Below are positions 16,201 through 16,587 of a stretch of 16,587 nucleotides of DNA, in pieces (the first letter of the stretch is position 1; every line of letters starts with the position of its first letter). Under the pieces are notes generated by a model. It was not told where the DNA came from, searched no databases, and was given only the letters and a program-made list of their open reading frames with translations. A program made the translations under genes and the position numbers. The DNA is from an uncultured Clostridia bacterium (GTDB lineage Bacteria > Bacillota > Clostridia > Christensenellales > Aristaeellaceae): contig CAKTTM010000010.1 in NCBI GenBank assembly GCA_934615145.1, forward strand, positions 1 through 16,587, written 5' to 3'.

Positions 16201-16587
16201 GATCGCCATATCTGAGGGGGATGATTTGGTAAAGTTCAGCGGCTGCCAGTCATTGCCCTGGTCATCCACTTCCTCCACCCAATATGTGTAAGCCACTGCC
16301 TGCTTGGTCTCCATGGGCATGTCATACCATGTCAGTTCGCTTGCCGCCGCGTCAGCAGGCAGATGGAGCAGGCCGCCATCCTCCTTGGCGATCCTCTCCT
16401 GCGTACCATCACTTCCCGCTTTGCGGAACAGCTGCATCCAGATATCCTGCCGGGCGTCATGCCAGGCATTAGGATAGAGCAGCGCGCTGTCCGGATCGAC
16501 CTCCCAAGTCTTCGTCGCGATCAGGTCCTTGCGGGGCGGGTCGTATTCATTGGTGATGAGGGTCTGGAATCCGCCGCCTTCCATAGG
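13229..16587 (-). CDS. Giant multi-domain Cna-B/prealbumin-like surface protein, N-terminus outside window, one frameshift near C-terminus
   Basis: At least 1,118 residues of tandem beta-sandwich domains of the Cna-B/SpaA/DUF5979 kind, likely an extended cell-surface stalk or adhesin. The frame stays open to the right edge, so the Met at 16584 is not a true start. Numbering from it, domains start near residues 19, 138, 257, 398, 509, 619, 721, 821, 914 and 1007; residues 1-13 end an earlier one. Most have a first-strand Lys, a GPxGY-like turn, a YxVxE motif and a closing TN. The frame breaks near 13478: LRLFG should continue as QGLPAEGQPYEV, but one C is missing (GGCAG for GGCCAG), giving a short false end at 13441. 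The true frame ends at the TAA at 13229, with a C-terminus of HYHVGDTVE. No LPXTG or membrane anchor is present. Confidence 0.83.
13581..14124 (-). repeat. Tandem duplication of a 279-bp Ig-like domain unit
   Basis: Two consecutive units (13581-13859 and 13860-14124) have a 279-bp period, exactly 93 codons. They encode domains starting at residues 821 and 914 of the surface protein and differ at about 12 of 90 aligned residues. The N-terminal half of each unit (AEVLDADGDPVPAGRK and on to GPDGYSQDVVI) is identical for over 30 residues. This points to recent duplication or ongoing conversion. Confidence 0.9.

Overview
The window comes from a GC-rich, Gram-positive-type bacterium. The sigma-A-type promoters, the AGGAGG-type ribosome binding sites, the Cna-B-type surface repeats and the clostridial-style class A penicillin-binding protein with a Cys-rich tail all point to the Firmicutes/Clostridia. 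A Christensenellales- or Oscillospirales-like genome or MAG is my best guess. That placement is inference: there is no rRNA or other marker here.

Layout. (1) 1-2489, minus: a class A PBP (PBP1A type), cut by the window start. Its glycosyltransferase half looks intact, but its transpeptidase half has no KTG motif. (2) 2490-2699: a divergent promoter region. (3) 2700-4661, plus: a secreted, membrane-anchored protein with Ig-like (CARDB/DUF11-type) domains and a long acidic cytoplasmic tail, followed by a terminator. (4) 4720-4881: a 162-bp nested palindromic element, MITE- or REP-like. (5) 4885-9345, plus: a three-gene operon behind a good promoter. It encodes an exported putative-Ig plus beta-propeller protein (DUF5050-like), a DUF362 protein with two [4Fe-4S] motifs, and an exported CotH-type kinase with lamin-tail and chitobiase-C-terminal-like domains. 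(6) 9370-9401: a strong hairpin shared by the converging transcripts. (7) 9421-11199, minus: a Na+/phosphate cotransporter with a PhoU-like tail, with its own promoter and a possible Pho-box-like pair. (8) 11353-16587, minus: a giant multi-domain Cna-B/prealbumin-like surface protein (5' end outside the window), then an orphan family 5 ABC substrate-binding protein, ending in a textbook terminator. Each of these last two genes carries one apparent single-base loss that shifts the frame.

Most of the coding capacity is cell envelope: wall synthesis, Ig-like surface proteins, an exported protein kinase-fold enzyme and a solute binder. I see no mobile genes, CRISPR array, tRNA or rRNA. No gap between genes exceeds 300 bases. 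The points most worth a second look are the PBP without KTG, the abrupt loss of isopeptide-forming residues partway along the giant surface protein, the nested palindrome, and the DUF5050-DUF362-CotH operon.
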